Below are positions 1 through 9,300 of a stretch of DNA of 64,000 nucleotides, piece after piece; within the stretch, counting starts at the first letter, position 1; each line of letters opens with the position of its first letter. The stretch covers positions 10,538-74,537 of the forward strand of contig DAOTVB010000174.1 of assembly GCA_034436755.1 (NCBI GenBank), read 5' to 3'. Origin of the DNA: CAKZQX01 sp034436755 (GTDB lineage: Bacteria > Chloroflexota > Chloroflexia > Chloroflexales > Chloroflexaceae). A model generated the notes under the pieces. The model worked only from the letters and a program-made list of their open reading frames with translations, searched no databases and was not told the origin of the DNA. A program made the position numbers and the translations under genes.

Positions 1-139
1 TAGGTTAAAGCAATAAGTAGTCGCATAGGATCAGGCACCGAGAACAAAGCCACACGGAACAGAGCAAACCGGTCACATTCTTCTCAGGAAACGTGGTAGG
101 TTTTTGTTCTATGTAGATTTGTTCTTGCTATAAGAGTAG

Positions 140-1171
140 CTAGTTGAACAACGCACGGTTCTCGCGGACCCAGTTCCAGAGGCGCTCAACGCCTTCCGCA
201 ACGCCGACGCGGGGCCGCCAGCCCAGTTCCCGCTCGATCTGCGAGATATCGCTCACAAAGACCGGCTGATCACCGGGACGCCAGTCGCCAAAGTGGGCCG
301 GAACCACCGGCTGTTGCGCCAGGCGGCTCAGGATCGGTTCAAACTCCCGCCAGATCGAGATGGTATTGGCGATACCTCCGCCGACATTGTACACCTTGCC
401 GGCAGCAATATTGATCCGCTCCAGCGCCAGTTCGTACGCATCAACCAGATCATCGATGTAAAGGATATCGCGTACCTGCTTACCGTCGCCATAAATCGCA
501 ATCGGTCGCCCAAACTGCGCCGCGATAACAAAGTGGGCAACCCAGCCCTGGTCTTCCACCCCAAACTGGCGCAGACCATAGCAGCAACTCTGTCGGAACA
601 CCACCGTCTTGAGGCCATAGATGCGGTGGTAGTCGCGCACATACTGGTCGCCCGCGCCTTTGGAGCAGCCATAGGGCGAGTGGAAGTCGAGCGGCTGGGT
701 TTCGGGGATACCGTTGGGCAGATCCCGATAGCCATAGCGTGTCTCTTCCTCGACAATCGCCACCTCTTCCATGCCGCCATAGACTTTGTTGGTGGAGGCA
801 TAGAGCACCGCCGGGCGGGTGGATGACTTGCGCGCCGCCTCCAGGACATTGAAGGTGCCCAGTGCGTTGATTTCAAAATCATTGCGGGGCTCGTGGACCG
901 AGCATGTTACCGCGACCTGACCGGCCAGGTGAAAGATGACATCAACCTGGCGGGCGGCGGCTTCCAGCGCGGTCGCGTCGCGCACATCGGCCTGGATAAA
1001 GGCCAGGCTGCCTGCCGTATCGCGCGCGACCGCGCGTAGCCACTCGAGGTTGGACGGCGTTCCCGGACGGGAGAGGTTGTCATAGATCGTGACCGTGTAG
1101 CCCCGATTGAGCAGTCGTTGGGCGAGATTGCAGCCAATAAAGCCTGCACCGCCAGTAATAAGAGTCCGCAT
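140..1171 (-). CDS. tyv: CDP-paratose 2-epimerase-like NAD-dependent sugar epimerase
   Basis: Short-chain dehydrogenase/reductase of the extended sugar-nucleotide epimerase type. The family interconverts C2 or C4 hydroxyls of NDP-sugars using bound NAD in the cytoplasm, for surface polysaccharide. The N-terminus MRTLITGGAGFIG holds the GxxGxxG Rossmann motif, and YGCSK supplies the catalytic Tyr and Lys. The stretch RQSCCYGLRQFGVEDQGW and the later YGDGKQVRDILYIDDL are typical of CDP-paratose/tyvelose 2-epimerases, as is the length (343 aa). I chose the ATG at 1171 because GGGAG lies about 10 nt upstream and the Rossmann strand begins directly after it; a longer frame adds 14 unrelated residues. 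The exact sugar is inferred, so another dTDP- or CDP-sugar is possible. No partner biosynthetic genes are adjacent. Confidence 0.85.
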   Translation of the reverse strand: MRTLITGGAGFIGCNLAQRLLNRGYTVTIYDNLSRPGTPSNLEWLRAVARDTAGSLAFIQADVRDATALEAAARQVDVIFHLAGQVAVTCSVHEPRNDFEINALGTFNVLEAARKSSTRPAVLYASTNKVYGGMEEVAIVEEETRYGYRDLPNGIPETQPLDFHSPYGCSKGAGDQYVRDYHRIYGLKTVVFRQSCCYGLRQFGVEDQGWVAHFVIAAQFGRPIAIYGDGKQVRDILYIDDLVDAYELALERINIAAGKVYNVGGGIANTISIWREFEPILSRLAQQPVVPAHFGDWRPGDQPVFVSDISQIERELGWRPRVGVAEGVERLWNWVRENRALFN

Positions 1172-1507
1172 AGCTGGTAATCTCCCATTGCCACAGGGAT
1201 GCATCCATTGCACCCCAGATAGAACGAAGCAACGATGGTATGGCAGTTGTCACTATAGAGAACACGGAACGGAGGAACACAGAACAACGTGCGCCGGACA
1301 CACTATGAGCGAACAATTGGTTTGTTCTTTGTACTCTGTTTGTCTGTTCTTGCTATATGCGGCCGGACGCTGATCCGCGCTGGTCGGTCACTTACTTCCG
1401 CAATTATACCCTGTGGCTATTACCCTGACAAAACCAGATGCCTGGAAATGCCCGGTTGTCAGCGGATTGTCACTTCCACAACTTACCCAGTCCGGAGATG
1501 AAATGAT
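1172..1507. other. Intergenic region with a GTTCT-rich dispersed sequence
   Basis: No credible gene. Positions about 1318-1356 are rich in TTTGTTCTTT and TTTGTCTGTTCTT blocks. The same pattern occurs in reverse complement at about 29068-29105, and shorter pieces occur at 104-131 and 19770-19797. It looks like an old dispersed repeat rather than coding sequence. Confidence 0.4.
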
Positions 1508-1690
1508 CGGGAGTCCCGGCTTGAGCCGGTGGGATGCCTGCCGGGACAGCGGCATACTGCCGGGAACGCCTGATCCGGCTGAAGCCGGGACGCCTGCGCC
1601 TGGGCCACGCTCTGGCGATTACTCTGCGGCCGTACATGCTCTCCGGACATTTTTCAACGTTCATCAGGTGGCACTACGACAGTGTCGGAT
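1508..1690. repeat. Palindromic dispersed repeat, copy A
   Basis: The core starts GGAGTCCCGGCTTGAGCCGG and ends CCGGCTGAAGCCGGGACGCC, so the two ends are inverted repeats. A right outer arm, CATTTTTCAACGTTCATCAG, follows at about 1655-1680, then GGCACTACGACAG. Related copies lie at 16233-16405, 47051-47235, 50970-51153, 56655-56900 and 63113-63385. It encodes no protein and resembles a non-autonomous miniature element (MITE-like). Confidence 0.75.
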
Positions 1691-1801
1691 GTTTCGCATG
1701 GTTCGCTCGTCTCGCAACAGGCGTAATCGCGTCCCCACCGCGTAAGTTATGTTGATTATGAACCTTCCAGGCAGTACACTCCATCTACCGGCGGACCAAC
1801 C

Positions 1802-1834
1802 AAAAAGCGCCCTCCCGTAGAACAGGAGAGCGCC
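1802..1834 (-). terminator. Rho-independent terminator of tRNA-Cys
   Basis: On the minus strand, GGCGCTCTCC is followed by a short loop, then GGGAGGGCGC and TTTTT. The stem has one G:T wobble and sits 17 nt past the tRNA CCA end, the position expected for the tRNA-Cys transcript. Confidence 0.8.
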
Positions 1835-1850
1835 GGTTGCGCAGTGGGTA

Positions 1851-1925
1851 TGGAGGCGACGGCGGGATTCGAACCCGCGAATAACGGTTTTGCAGACCGC
1901 TGCCTTACCACTTGGCTACGTCGCC
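1851..1925 (-). tRNA. tRNA-Cys (GCA)
   Basis: Minus-strand cloverleaf beginning GGCGACG, with acceptor partner CGTCGCC, discriminator U and an encoded CCA (75 nt in all). The anticodon loop CTGCAAA gives GCA (Cys), and the T arm contains GGGTTCGAATCCC. U73 agrees with cysteine identity. It has its own promoter (1987-2015) and terminator (1802-1834), so it is a single-gene transcript. Confidence 0.97.
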
Positions 1926-1986
1926 GGGTTGCTGGGCAATGTTGCTATCCAGGCAAAAGATGTACAACACCCCGCGTTATTCCGAA

Positions 1987-2015
1987 ATTGTAGCATAGAG
2001 TGGTGGAACTGGCAA
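1987..2015 (-). promoter_or_regulatory. Sigma-70-type promoter for tRNA-Cys
   Basis: On the minus strand, TTGCCA (2015-2010) is followed by a 17-bp spacer and TACAAT (1992-1987). The predicted start falls near 1980, about 55 nt before the tRNA. Confidence 0.6.
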
Positions 2016-2080
2016 ACGGGATAGGTCCAGGTAATAGTAATGCTCTCTAAACAAAATCAGTAGTGCGCATAGACGTAGTA

Positions 2081-2122
2081 CCGCCTGAAGGCGGCACTAC
2101 GACAAATTGAGGGGTGCTATAG
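2081..2122. repeat. Partial MITE-like repeat (right half)
   Basis: CCGCCTGAAGGCGGCACTAC, then GACAAATTGAGGGG and TGCTATA, matches the right half of the complete 92-bp element at 46568-46659, including the terminal TGCTATA. It sits directly after the stop codon of the secreted beta-helix gene on the opposite strand. Confidence 0.65.
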
Positions 2123-2130
2123 TCCGCTCG

Positions 2131-4113
2131 TTAGCGTTGTATGAAGGGTAAAAATACATTGACGGAGGTCAAGCCACCTGGAACCTGCGGCGGATTGTCG
2201 TTGCAGGGGTCATCACCGCCCGATGGCAAGGCTGTGGTATCTGCGGTCTCGACGACAGCAAAAGTCCCCGTGCATGCCGTCTGAACCGTCATCTGGTTGC
2301 CCGCAATGCTGCATCCCTCACATGGGAACAGATCAACCCACGCACCGTCCTGGTGATAGGCCACCGTGCGGGTCGCTTGCGCGACGTTCGCTGGCAGCGT
2401 AATCTCGATAATTGAAGCGGCGGGTAATGTGTTTATCAATACTCCACCAGCGATAGCATCGAAGTTGAACGCGTACAGGCCAGATACGTCGGCGGGGAGA
2501 TCCAGCACGTTCACGTTCGTGGGACGCTGGCTGAATGTTGTTGTGTCAGTGACACCCGCCGCCGGAATGGTTATCGCAACATTCCCGTCAGCACTCTCCA
2601 GGGAAGCGGCCGTGTTCGCAGGCACACTGGTATTGACCACGCTGTTGCCGAGCCGGAAGTCTTCGAAATCTACAAAGTCCAGTTCCGGATCGTCCGAGCC
2701 ATCATAAATGCGACTCTGGATCTCATCACGACTTGCGGCATCCCATTCATTCTCGCGCGCATTCATCGGCTCATTCGTGGCTGTCCGGTCATAAAAAATG
2801 TCCTGCGGTGCGCCGCCTGCTGTATTGTTATCCAGAATATTGTGGGTGAAGCGAAAATTCTCTGCGCCATTGCCCGCAAGGCGGATCGCCCCACCACCGT
2901 CTGGCTCAGTTACCGTATTGTCCTGGATGAGATTGTCGCTGATGACAACATTATTCGCAAAGAGCGGATTACGCTTCAGTGCAAGACCACCACCAGCGTT
3001 CAACGCCTGGTTGTTGAGTATTTCGTTATTTGCAATAGTCAACAACACGCCGCGAAAACTCCCGTATATGCCGCCGCCAGCACCTGCATATCTATATGGC
3101 GTAGCGATATTATGCGCGATCACATTGCCGGTTATCTCCATACGGCTCACAGAGTCGCTGTCATAATAACCAAGCTCAAAATAGATTCCCCCACCATTCC
3201 GTACGGCGCGGTTATGCGCGATTGTATTGTTACGAAGCTGCGCACTGATGTGAGTGTCTTCGATATAAAGCCCGCCGCCGCTACCTGTGGTGGTATTGCG
3301 GCTTATCACGCTGTCCTCAACAACGAGCACGCTGGCAAAACCGTTAAAGGTGAAGCCTGTATCGCCGTTGCGGTCTACCAGGCTTCGTGCCAGGGTCATC
3401 TTCTTGTAGTTGCCGAGATCGATACCACCCCCCGCATTATCCTGTATGCGTGTATCCTGGATCACAAAGCTGCTCACATCATTTGTCACTCTGTTAGCAA
3501 AACCAAAACCGTCAATACCATTACCGGCACTAAAACGAATGATACTCTGGTCGATGAATGCACTGGACTCGTTGAATCCCAGGATGGTCTCATCGATTCC
3601 ATGGATAGCCGTGTTGTCAACCCCACCACCGTACTCAAGAACGACGTGCTGCATAAGATGACCGCCCGTATAATTACCGTCTTCGTCGAAGGTCGCATAC
3701 GTACTCGAGTCATTAAACAGGATATAGCCCCAGTCGCCAGGAGCCGGGGTATCGGCATGTGAGGTAAAGGTGATCGGGTTGGCCACCGTGCCCGGTGCCA
3801 ATAAAGTGCCATTCACGGTCATCACCGTTTTGCTGTCAAACTGTACCGTAGTGCCAGGCTCCAGTGTGAGCGTGACCCCTTCGCCAATCGTCACATTGCC
3901 AGTCACAATGTATGGATCACACTCACCTGGACGAAAGGTGCTATCGACATTGATCAGACCAGAGATACCACAATTTCCCTGCGCCTGCGTAGAGGAAGGC
4001 ACGACGCTGGTGAATAGTGGCAACAAGGTAACAATAAAGAGCAGACGGACAAACACATACCAGTTGTTTTTAACGTGAAATATCACATGGCTTCTCCGTG
4101 CATCAGTATCCAT
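2131..4113 (-). CDS. Secreted right-handed beta-helix protein
   Basis: Exported protein of 660 aa with an N-terminal signal peptide: a hydrophobic stretch FVRLLFIVTLLPLF, then small residues ending SSTQAQ. Residues about 60-120 (GECDPYIVTGNVTIGEGVTL..) and several repeats of the N-N-x-I-x-x-N-x-A type (NNTIAHNRA, GNVIAHNIA, NNEILNNQA) are typical of parallel beta-helix (PbH1) folds. These usually bind or cleave polysaccharide or act as adhesins; no lyase catalytic residues are recognisable. The last residues, VNVFLPFIQR, match a C-terminal motif shared with three other exoproteins here. I chose the ATG at 4113 because AGGAGG lies 7 nt upstream; a TTG start at 4134 has no such site. Function beyond a surface role is unknown. 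Confidence 0.8.
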   Translation of the reverse strand: MDTDARRSHVIFHVKNNWYVFVRLLFIVTLLPLFTSVVPSSTQAQGNCGISGLINVDSTFRPGECDPYIVTGNVTIGEGVTLTLEPGTTVQFDSKTVMTVNGTLLAPGTVANPITFTSHADTPAPGDWGYILFNDSSTYATFDEDGNYTGGHLMQHVVLEYGGGVDNTAIHGIDETILGFNESSAFIDQSIIRFSAGNGIDGFGFANRVTNDVSSFVIQDTRIQDNAGGGIDLGNYKKMTLARSLVDRNGDTGFTFNGFASVLVVEDSVISRNTTTGSGGGLYIEDTHISAQLRNNTIAHNRAVRNGGGIYFELGYYDSDSVSRMEITGNVIAHNIATPYRYAGAGGGIYGSFRGVLLTIANNEILNNQALNAGGGLALKRNPLFANNVVISDNLIQDNTVTEPDGGGAIRLAGNGAENFRFTHNILDNNTAGGAPQDIFYDRTATNEPMNARENEWDAASRDEIQSRIYDGSDDPELDFVDFEDFRLGNSVVNTSVPANTAASLESADGNVAITIPAAGVTDTTTFSQRPTNVNVLDLPADVSGLYAFNFDAIAGGVLINTLPAASIIEITLPANVAQATRTVAYHQDGAWVDLFPCEGCSIAGNQMTVQTACTGTFAVVETADTTALPSGGDDPCNDNPPQVPGGLTSVNVFLPFIQR

Positions 4114-4250
4114 GAGTAACCTCCTCTTGCTCAAAACAATGTACCAATACGATGATGGAAGACAGGGATAGCGCTACTTGTTACTGGCGTTGACCATAAG
4201 GAACGATGGTGTTTCTCTCCAGGCCGGATGCAGCCCTATGATTGGTTGAC

Positions 4251-4281
4251 GGAGCCGATATGGTGTTGAGATATCGGCTCC
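4251..4281. terminator. Perfect 11-bp hairpin after the 4394-5737 gene
   Basis: GGAGCCGATAT (4251-4261) and ATATCGGCTCC (4271-4281) are exact inverted repeats with a 9-nt loop. It lies downstream of the minus-strand gene ending at 4394. There is no U-tract on either strand, so it may be an attenuating or RNA-stabilising hairpin rather than a classic terminator. Confidence 0.4.
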
Positions 4282-4393
4282 CTTATACACGAGGTAGATT
4301 CACTTGCCGTGGTTATTGGTAGATGGGCTTACCAGCTATGAGCAGACACATTGTGCTCACAACCGGTGCTGTCCTTGATAAACAAAGCAGAGT

Positions 4394-5737
4394 CTACTGG
4401 GGCGGTTGCAGGCAGGCAAAGTCAGCCGGGATTCCAAGTTCAGCGCGACGTTCAGGAGAAAGAAGGCCCAGGATGATTCCTGAACGGCCATCAACGATAA
4501 CCGTCCACTGTCCTGCCTGTAACTCCAGCAATACCCCAAAGGGGTCATACCGTTCTCGGAGATCAGGAGTTACCCGTGCTGCGGCAAACCCTTGATCAAC
4601 ACAGATACGCTCAACGCTATAACTGGTCGGTGGGTCATTGCCTATTTCCGGGCCCAGGTAAGCGCGGATAGCCGTTTCAACGGCTGCCGGATCTTCCGCG
4701 GCCGGGTCGGTGGGCTGTGCTGCTTCAGGTGCCCGAATGCCATCGTCCGGATCAGCCAGCACAAAGAATGGGTAGATAGAAACGAGCAGACGAATAGTTC
4801 GCTCCCCTGATACTGAAAGCGGCAGGATCAGCCGTGAAACATCTTGCGACGGCAGTAAGCGTAACGTAAATGCCTGCCCATCACGTACGACGCTTGTTAA
4901 CTGAACACTATCACCAGGCAGATTAGCAAATGTCACCGTTCCATCGTTGCCGGATGTGGCAGTACGTTCGACGCCCGCTGCGTCAACAATGGTAACAACA
5001 AGGTTTCGCTCGGCGTCGCCGGTACGATTACCGACAAACTCAATAGTAAGCGTTGATGTTGCGCCTGACCCTTGCGGCTCACCCACCACATCTGCCCCCA
5101 GGCGGGTCAGCAGCACGTTGTAGGGTGGATCATTCTCAGGATGCAGTTCGAAGCGTGCCCGCTCGAACCACTGCACGACGTGGGTGGTACCGTCCGCCAG
5201 CGTTGCCTCGAACTCGCCCGTCAGCGGCAGCCCGAACAGCGCCAGACTCTCGGCAGGTGAAATACCGGGCTCGCCCAGGTCCAACCCGCTGGCGCTCCAG
5301 TAGGCCAGGAACGCCCCGCAGACGTTGTAGCCCGTCTCGTTGAAATAGGTACACCCATCGCGCGGCTCCTGGCGGGGCGGTGGGCCACCACTGGAGGCGA
5401 CAAACTCGGCACCGAGCCGGCCAAGCAGGACATCGTAGGGCGGGGCATTTTCGGGGTGCAGCTCGAGCCGGTTGCGCTCAAACCACTGCACCTGCCCGGT
5501 CCAGTCGCCAATCGTCTCTTCGCGCTGGGGGGTGATCGGCAGGCCAAATACCGGCAGGCCCCCGTTCTGCTCCCAGTATTGGAGCAGCCGTCCGGACACG
5601 CAGAGGCCCGTTTCCGCGAAACAGCGTTCCCCTGGTTGCGCCTGGGTGGGAACCGGTGTTACCGCCATTGGTAGGAGCATACCGAGGAGCAAAACAATAC
5701 CAAACAGGGTCCATCTGGGGCGTGATCCAACGCACAT
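4394..5737 (-). CDS. Secreted protein with two WFER/LELHPEN repeats and a carboxypeptidase-regulatory-like domain
   Basis: Exported 447-aa protein. The signal peptide (about residues 10-34) ends PVPTQAQ. Two repeats of about 110 aa follow. Each carries a Cys-containing ETGxxVxGxFLxYW segment and ends in WFERNRLELHPENAPPYDVL or the variant WFERARFELHPENDPPYNVL. Repeats like these are frequent in Chloroflexota exoproteins and I know of no assigned activity. Residues about 235-320 read as a beta-sandwich of the transthyretin-like kind (VVTIVDAAGVERTATSGNDG). A final segment of about 90 aa resembles small stress or lipoprotein C-terminal domains. The ATG at 5737 is supported by GGAGGAAG about 9 nt upstream. 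It may be an envelope-binding protein. Confidence 0.75.
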   Translation of the reverse strand: MCVGSRPRWTLFGIVLLLGMLLPMAVTPVPTQAQPGERCFAETGLCVSGRLLQYWEQNGGLPVFGLPITPQREETIGDWTGQVQWFERNRLELHPENAPPYDVLLGRLGAEFVASSGGPPPRQEPRDGCTYFNETGYNVCGAFLAYWSASGLDLGEPGISPAESLALFGLPLTGEFEATLADGTTHVVQWFERARFELHPENDPPYNVLLTRLGADVVGEPQGSGATSTLTIEFVGNRTGDAERNLVVTIVDAAGVERTATSGNDGTVTFANLPGDSVQLTSVVRDGQAFTLRLLPSQDVSRLILPLSVSGERTIRLLVSIYPFFVLADPDDGIRAPEAAQPTDPAAEDPAAVETAIRAYLGPEIGNDPPTSYSVERICVDQGFAAARVTPDLRERYDPFGVLLELQAGQWTVIVDGRSGIILGLLSPERRAELGIPADFACLQPPQ

Positions 5738-6299
5738 TCTGGTCTTCCTCCGTGGCAAGAATGACAGCAATATATATCCACGGTACGCAGAGCATCCATG
5801 CTATGAATACTCTACGCCCATATTATTGGAAAACACATATGCGAGGTAGGAATTAGTATCTAAGAAGATCCTTACCGGGGCACGGTAGGATATATCATAA
5901 TTCTAGCTGTAGATAACGGCTTCAATCAGGTATTCTTTTTCTTGTCCTCAAGGAGTTTAGCATGTGGAGAAGTGATTGTCAACCGTGCAATCTGACTTTT
6001 ACTAAAAATAAATATTTGTAGTTTCAACAAAGCATGCTCCATACCGATGACGCTACACCCTGCGGATGTTCTCGCGGTCAAGGCGCAACAATCAGATCCC
6101 CAACCTGGCATCCGTCAGATCCACGACGCACGCGGTGCTGCCGGCAGGGTCTGAGTTTCAGCGGGTGGGGTCACACCTGATTGCCTTCTATCGATTTGCT
6201 ACCCCAATTCTCCCAGATATACTGCGTGGGCAAAAAACCGCCATCTGAAAAACCTGTCACCTTACGCCATGTTACCGGTCGCCCCGGGCGGCAGCTTCG
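5738..6299. other. Intergenic region, AT-rich then GC-rich
   Basis: About 560 bp without a convincing gene. Positions 5860-6040 are unusually AT-rich for this window. Positions 6060-6250 are GC-rich, and short frames there show no recognisable motif; they could be an eroded coding remnant, but I cannot name it. Confidence 0.4.
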
Positions 6300-6308
6300 T
6301 GGTATAAT
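6300..6308 (+). promoter_or_regulatory. Extended -10 promoter of the cyclase/STAND gene
   Basis: TGGTATAAT matches the extended -10 pattern TGnTATAAT, with no good -35 element. The ATG follows 29 nt later, leaving a very short leader of about 22 nt and no obvious Shine-Dalgarno sequence. Confidence 0.5.
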
Positions 6309-6337
6309 TTTCGGCACCCCCTGAAATCAGCTCGACT

Positions 6338-9300
6338 ATGCCTACATATGGGAGCGCCAACGTGGACCAGGCCGTGAGCATCTACATCCCGATGGACCGC
6401 CGCCAGGCGCTGGTGCATGGTGATCTCCTGCCGGAGTGGGCCGCCGGTGCGGTCCTGTTTGCGGATATCTCCGGGTTTACCCCGCTGACCGAGGCGCTGC
6501 TCCAGGCGCTTGGCCCCCGCCGGGGCGCAGAAGAGCTGACCCACCAGTTGAACCGGGTCTATGATGCGCTGGTTGACGCGGTGCATGCCTTCGGCGGCAG
6601 CGTGATTGCCTTCAGTGGCGATGCAATCACCTGCTGGTTTGGCGAAGGTGAAGCCGCTGCCGGTACGACGGCTCCGGCGGCACTGCGCGCGGCGGCCTGT
6701 GCGCTGGCGCTCCAGCAGGCGATGGCGGCATTTACGGCGGTGCCGCTGCCGGCAGGTGGCAGCGTGCCGCTGGCGCTGAAGGTGGCCGTTGCCGGCGGAG
6801 AGGTTCGGCGTATGCTGGTGGGTGATCCGGCCATTCAGCAGATTGAAGTGATGGCCGGGGCACCGCTGGTACGGATGGCGGCGGCGGAACAACTGGCGAC
6901 CAGTGGCGAGGTGCTGCTGGATATGCCCACGACTGCCCACCTGGGTGCGGCTATCCAGGTTGCCGCCTGGCGCAACGATCCCGTCACTGGTGACCAGTTT
7001 GCGCTGGTTACGCAGTTGCGGCAACCCGTTGCCCCAACGCCCTGGCCCGCCCTGCCCAACGCGGCGCTGACCGCGACGCAGGTGCGGCCCTGGATGCTGC
7101 CGGCGATCTACGAGCGGCTGCAAGAAGGGTTAGGCGAGTTCCTCACTGAACTGCGCCCGGTCGTGGTGCTCTTTCTGCGCTTTGCCGGTCTTGACTATGA
7201 TGGCGACCCGGCCGCCGGCGCCAAACTGGACCGCTACATCTGCTGGGCGCAGCATGTGCTGGCGCGCTACGAGGGGGCGCTGATGCATCTGACCATTGGC
7301 GACAAGGGTAGCTACTTCTTTGCTGCCTTTGGCGCGCCGATTGCCCATGAGGATGATCCTCGCCGCGCGGTGATGGCCGCCCTGGATCTGCGCACGCCGC
7401 CGGCGCACCTGGGATTTACTCCCACGGTGCAGATCGGGATTAGCCAGGGCACTATGCGCACCGGCACCTACGGCGGCAGCACCAGTCGCACCTACAGCGT
7501 GCTGGGTGATGAGGTTAACCTGGCGGCCCGGCTGATGCAGCATGCCGCGCCCGGTGAGGTGCTGACCAGCGGGCATGTGCAGCGTGCGGTGAGTGCCGCG
7601 TTTGTCTGGGAGGTGCCGCCCCCAATCCAGGTCAAGGGCAAACGCTGGCCGGTACCGATTGCCCGGGTGGTGCGCGCCCAGGCAACATGGTCAACCGGGA
7701 TCAAGTATGCCGGGATGCTGATTGGGCGTGCCGCCGAGGTGTCCCAGGCATTGCAGGCACTGCAGCCGATCCTGCAGGGGCAGCGGGCCGGTCTGCTCTA
7801 CATCTTTGGGGAAGCCGGGATGGGCAAGAGTCGCCTGGCGGATGAACTGCGCCGGCAACCGGAGTATCAGCAGCGCCTGCAGTGGCTGTTCTGTCCGGCG
7901 GATGAGTTGCTGCGGCAGTCGCTCAACCCGTTCCGCGCCTGGCTGCGGGTCTACTTCAACCAGGATAGCGAGGGGGCTGAGGCGGAAAATAAGACGCGCT
8001 TCACCGCTGTGCTGGATGCGCTGATTGCGCAACTCCGCGCCGTTGGAGAGCAACCAGACCCAGCCGCAACCGGCAGACCGGTGCAGGACCAGCGGCGCAC
8101 GCCCGCACCCATTCAGCCGTTCGTGCATGCGGACATGCCGACACGGGTTGCCCTGGCGGATGAAATCGAGCGCACCCGCTCCTTCCTGGGGGCGCTGGTC
8201 GATCTGCGGTGGGACGACTCGCTGTACGCACAACTCGACCCAAAACTGCGGTTTGAGAATACCCTGGTCGCCCTCAAGACGCTGATCCTGGCCGAGAGTC
8301 TGCGCCGGCCGCTGGTGCTGCATCTGGAGAGTGCACACCTGCTCGACGCCGACTCCGGGCATTTCCTGCAGGTGTTGACCCGCGCCACCGATTCCTATCC
8401 GTTCGCCGTGGTGCTGACCAGCCGTTACCGTGACGACGGCAGCCGGGTGATGCTGCCGGTGGATACCGATGTGCCGCAGCAGGTGGTTGACCTGCGCGGC
8501 CTGGATGCCGACGGGGTACGGACGCTGGCGGCGCAGATCCTGGGGGGCCGGATTGATGCCGACCTGGCGCGCTTCCTCGTCGCCCGCACGAACGGCAACC
8601 CCTTCTTTGTGGAACAACTCGCGCTGGATCTGCGGGAGCGCGGGCTGTTGACCACCTATACTGCGCCGCAACCGGATGGCACCGGCAGTCAACTCTATGT
8701 CTCCTTCGTTGCGGAGGAGCAGGCGCCGGCCCTGCCCGACAGCATTAACGCGGTGCTGGTGACCCGGCTGGATCGGCTGGCGACGCAGGTGCGCGTGGTA
8801 GTACAGACGGCGGCGATATTGGGGCAGGAGTTTGAGGTGCAGGTGCTGGCGCTGATGCTGCGGCATGATCCGGATCTCCCCCGGAAGCTGCAGCAGGCCG
8901 AGGCCGCCGCGGTCTGGCAACCGCTGAGTGAACTGCGCTACCTCTTTAGCCATGCGCTGCTGCGGGATGCCGCCTATGCCGTGCAACTTGAGACGCGGCT
9001 GCGGGAACTGCATGCGCTGGCCGGAACCGCACTGGAGCAACTCTATGCAGCCGATCCGGCACCGCATGCCGCCGACCTGACCTACCACTACCAGCGCGCT
9101 GCCGATCCCATCCGCGAGTGGCGTTATGCCCGGATGGCGGGTGAGTATGCCGCCACGCGCTTTGCCAACGCCGACGCGGTGCGCTACTTCAGCCGGGCGC
9201 TGGAGTTAACGCCACCAGAAGATCATGCCGGTCGTTATGCGCTGCTCTGGGCGCGTGAGCAGGTACACGACCGGCAGGGCGACCGCGATGCCCAACGGCA

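Noticed and set aside
293..826. Long plus-strand frame opposite the epimerase
   Set aside because: It is an antisense shadow of a clear epimerase gene, has no family features and shares its GC-driven codon pattern.
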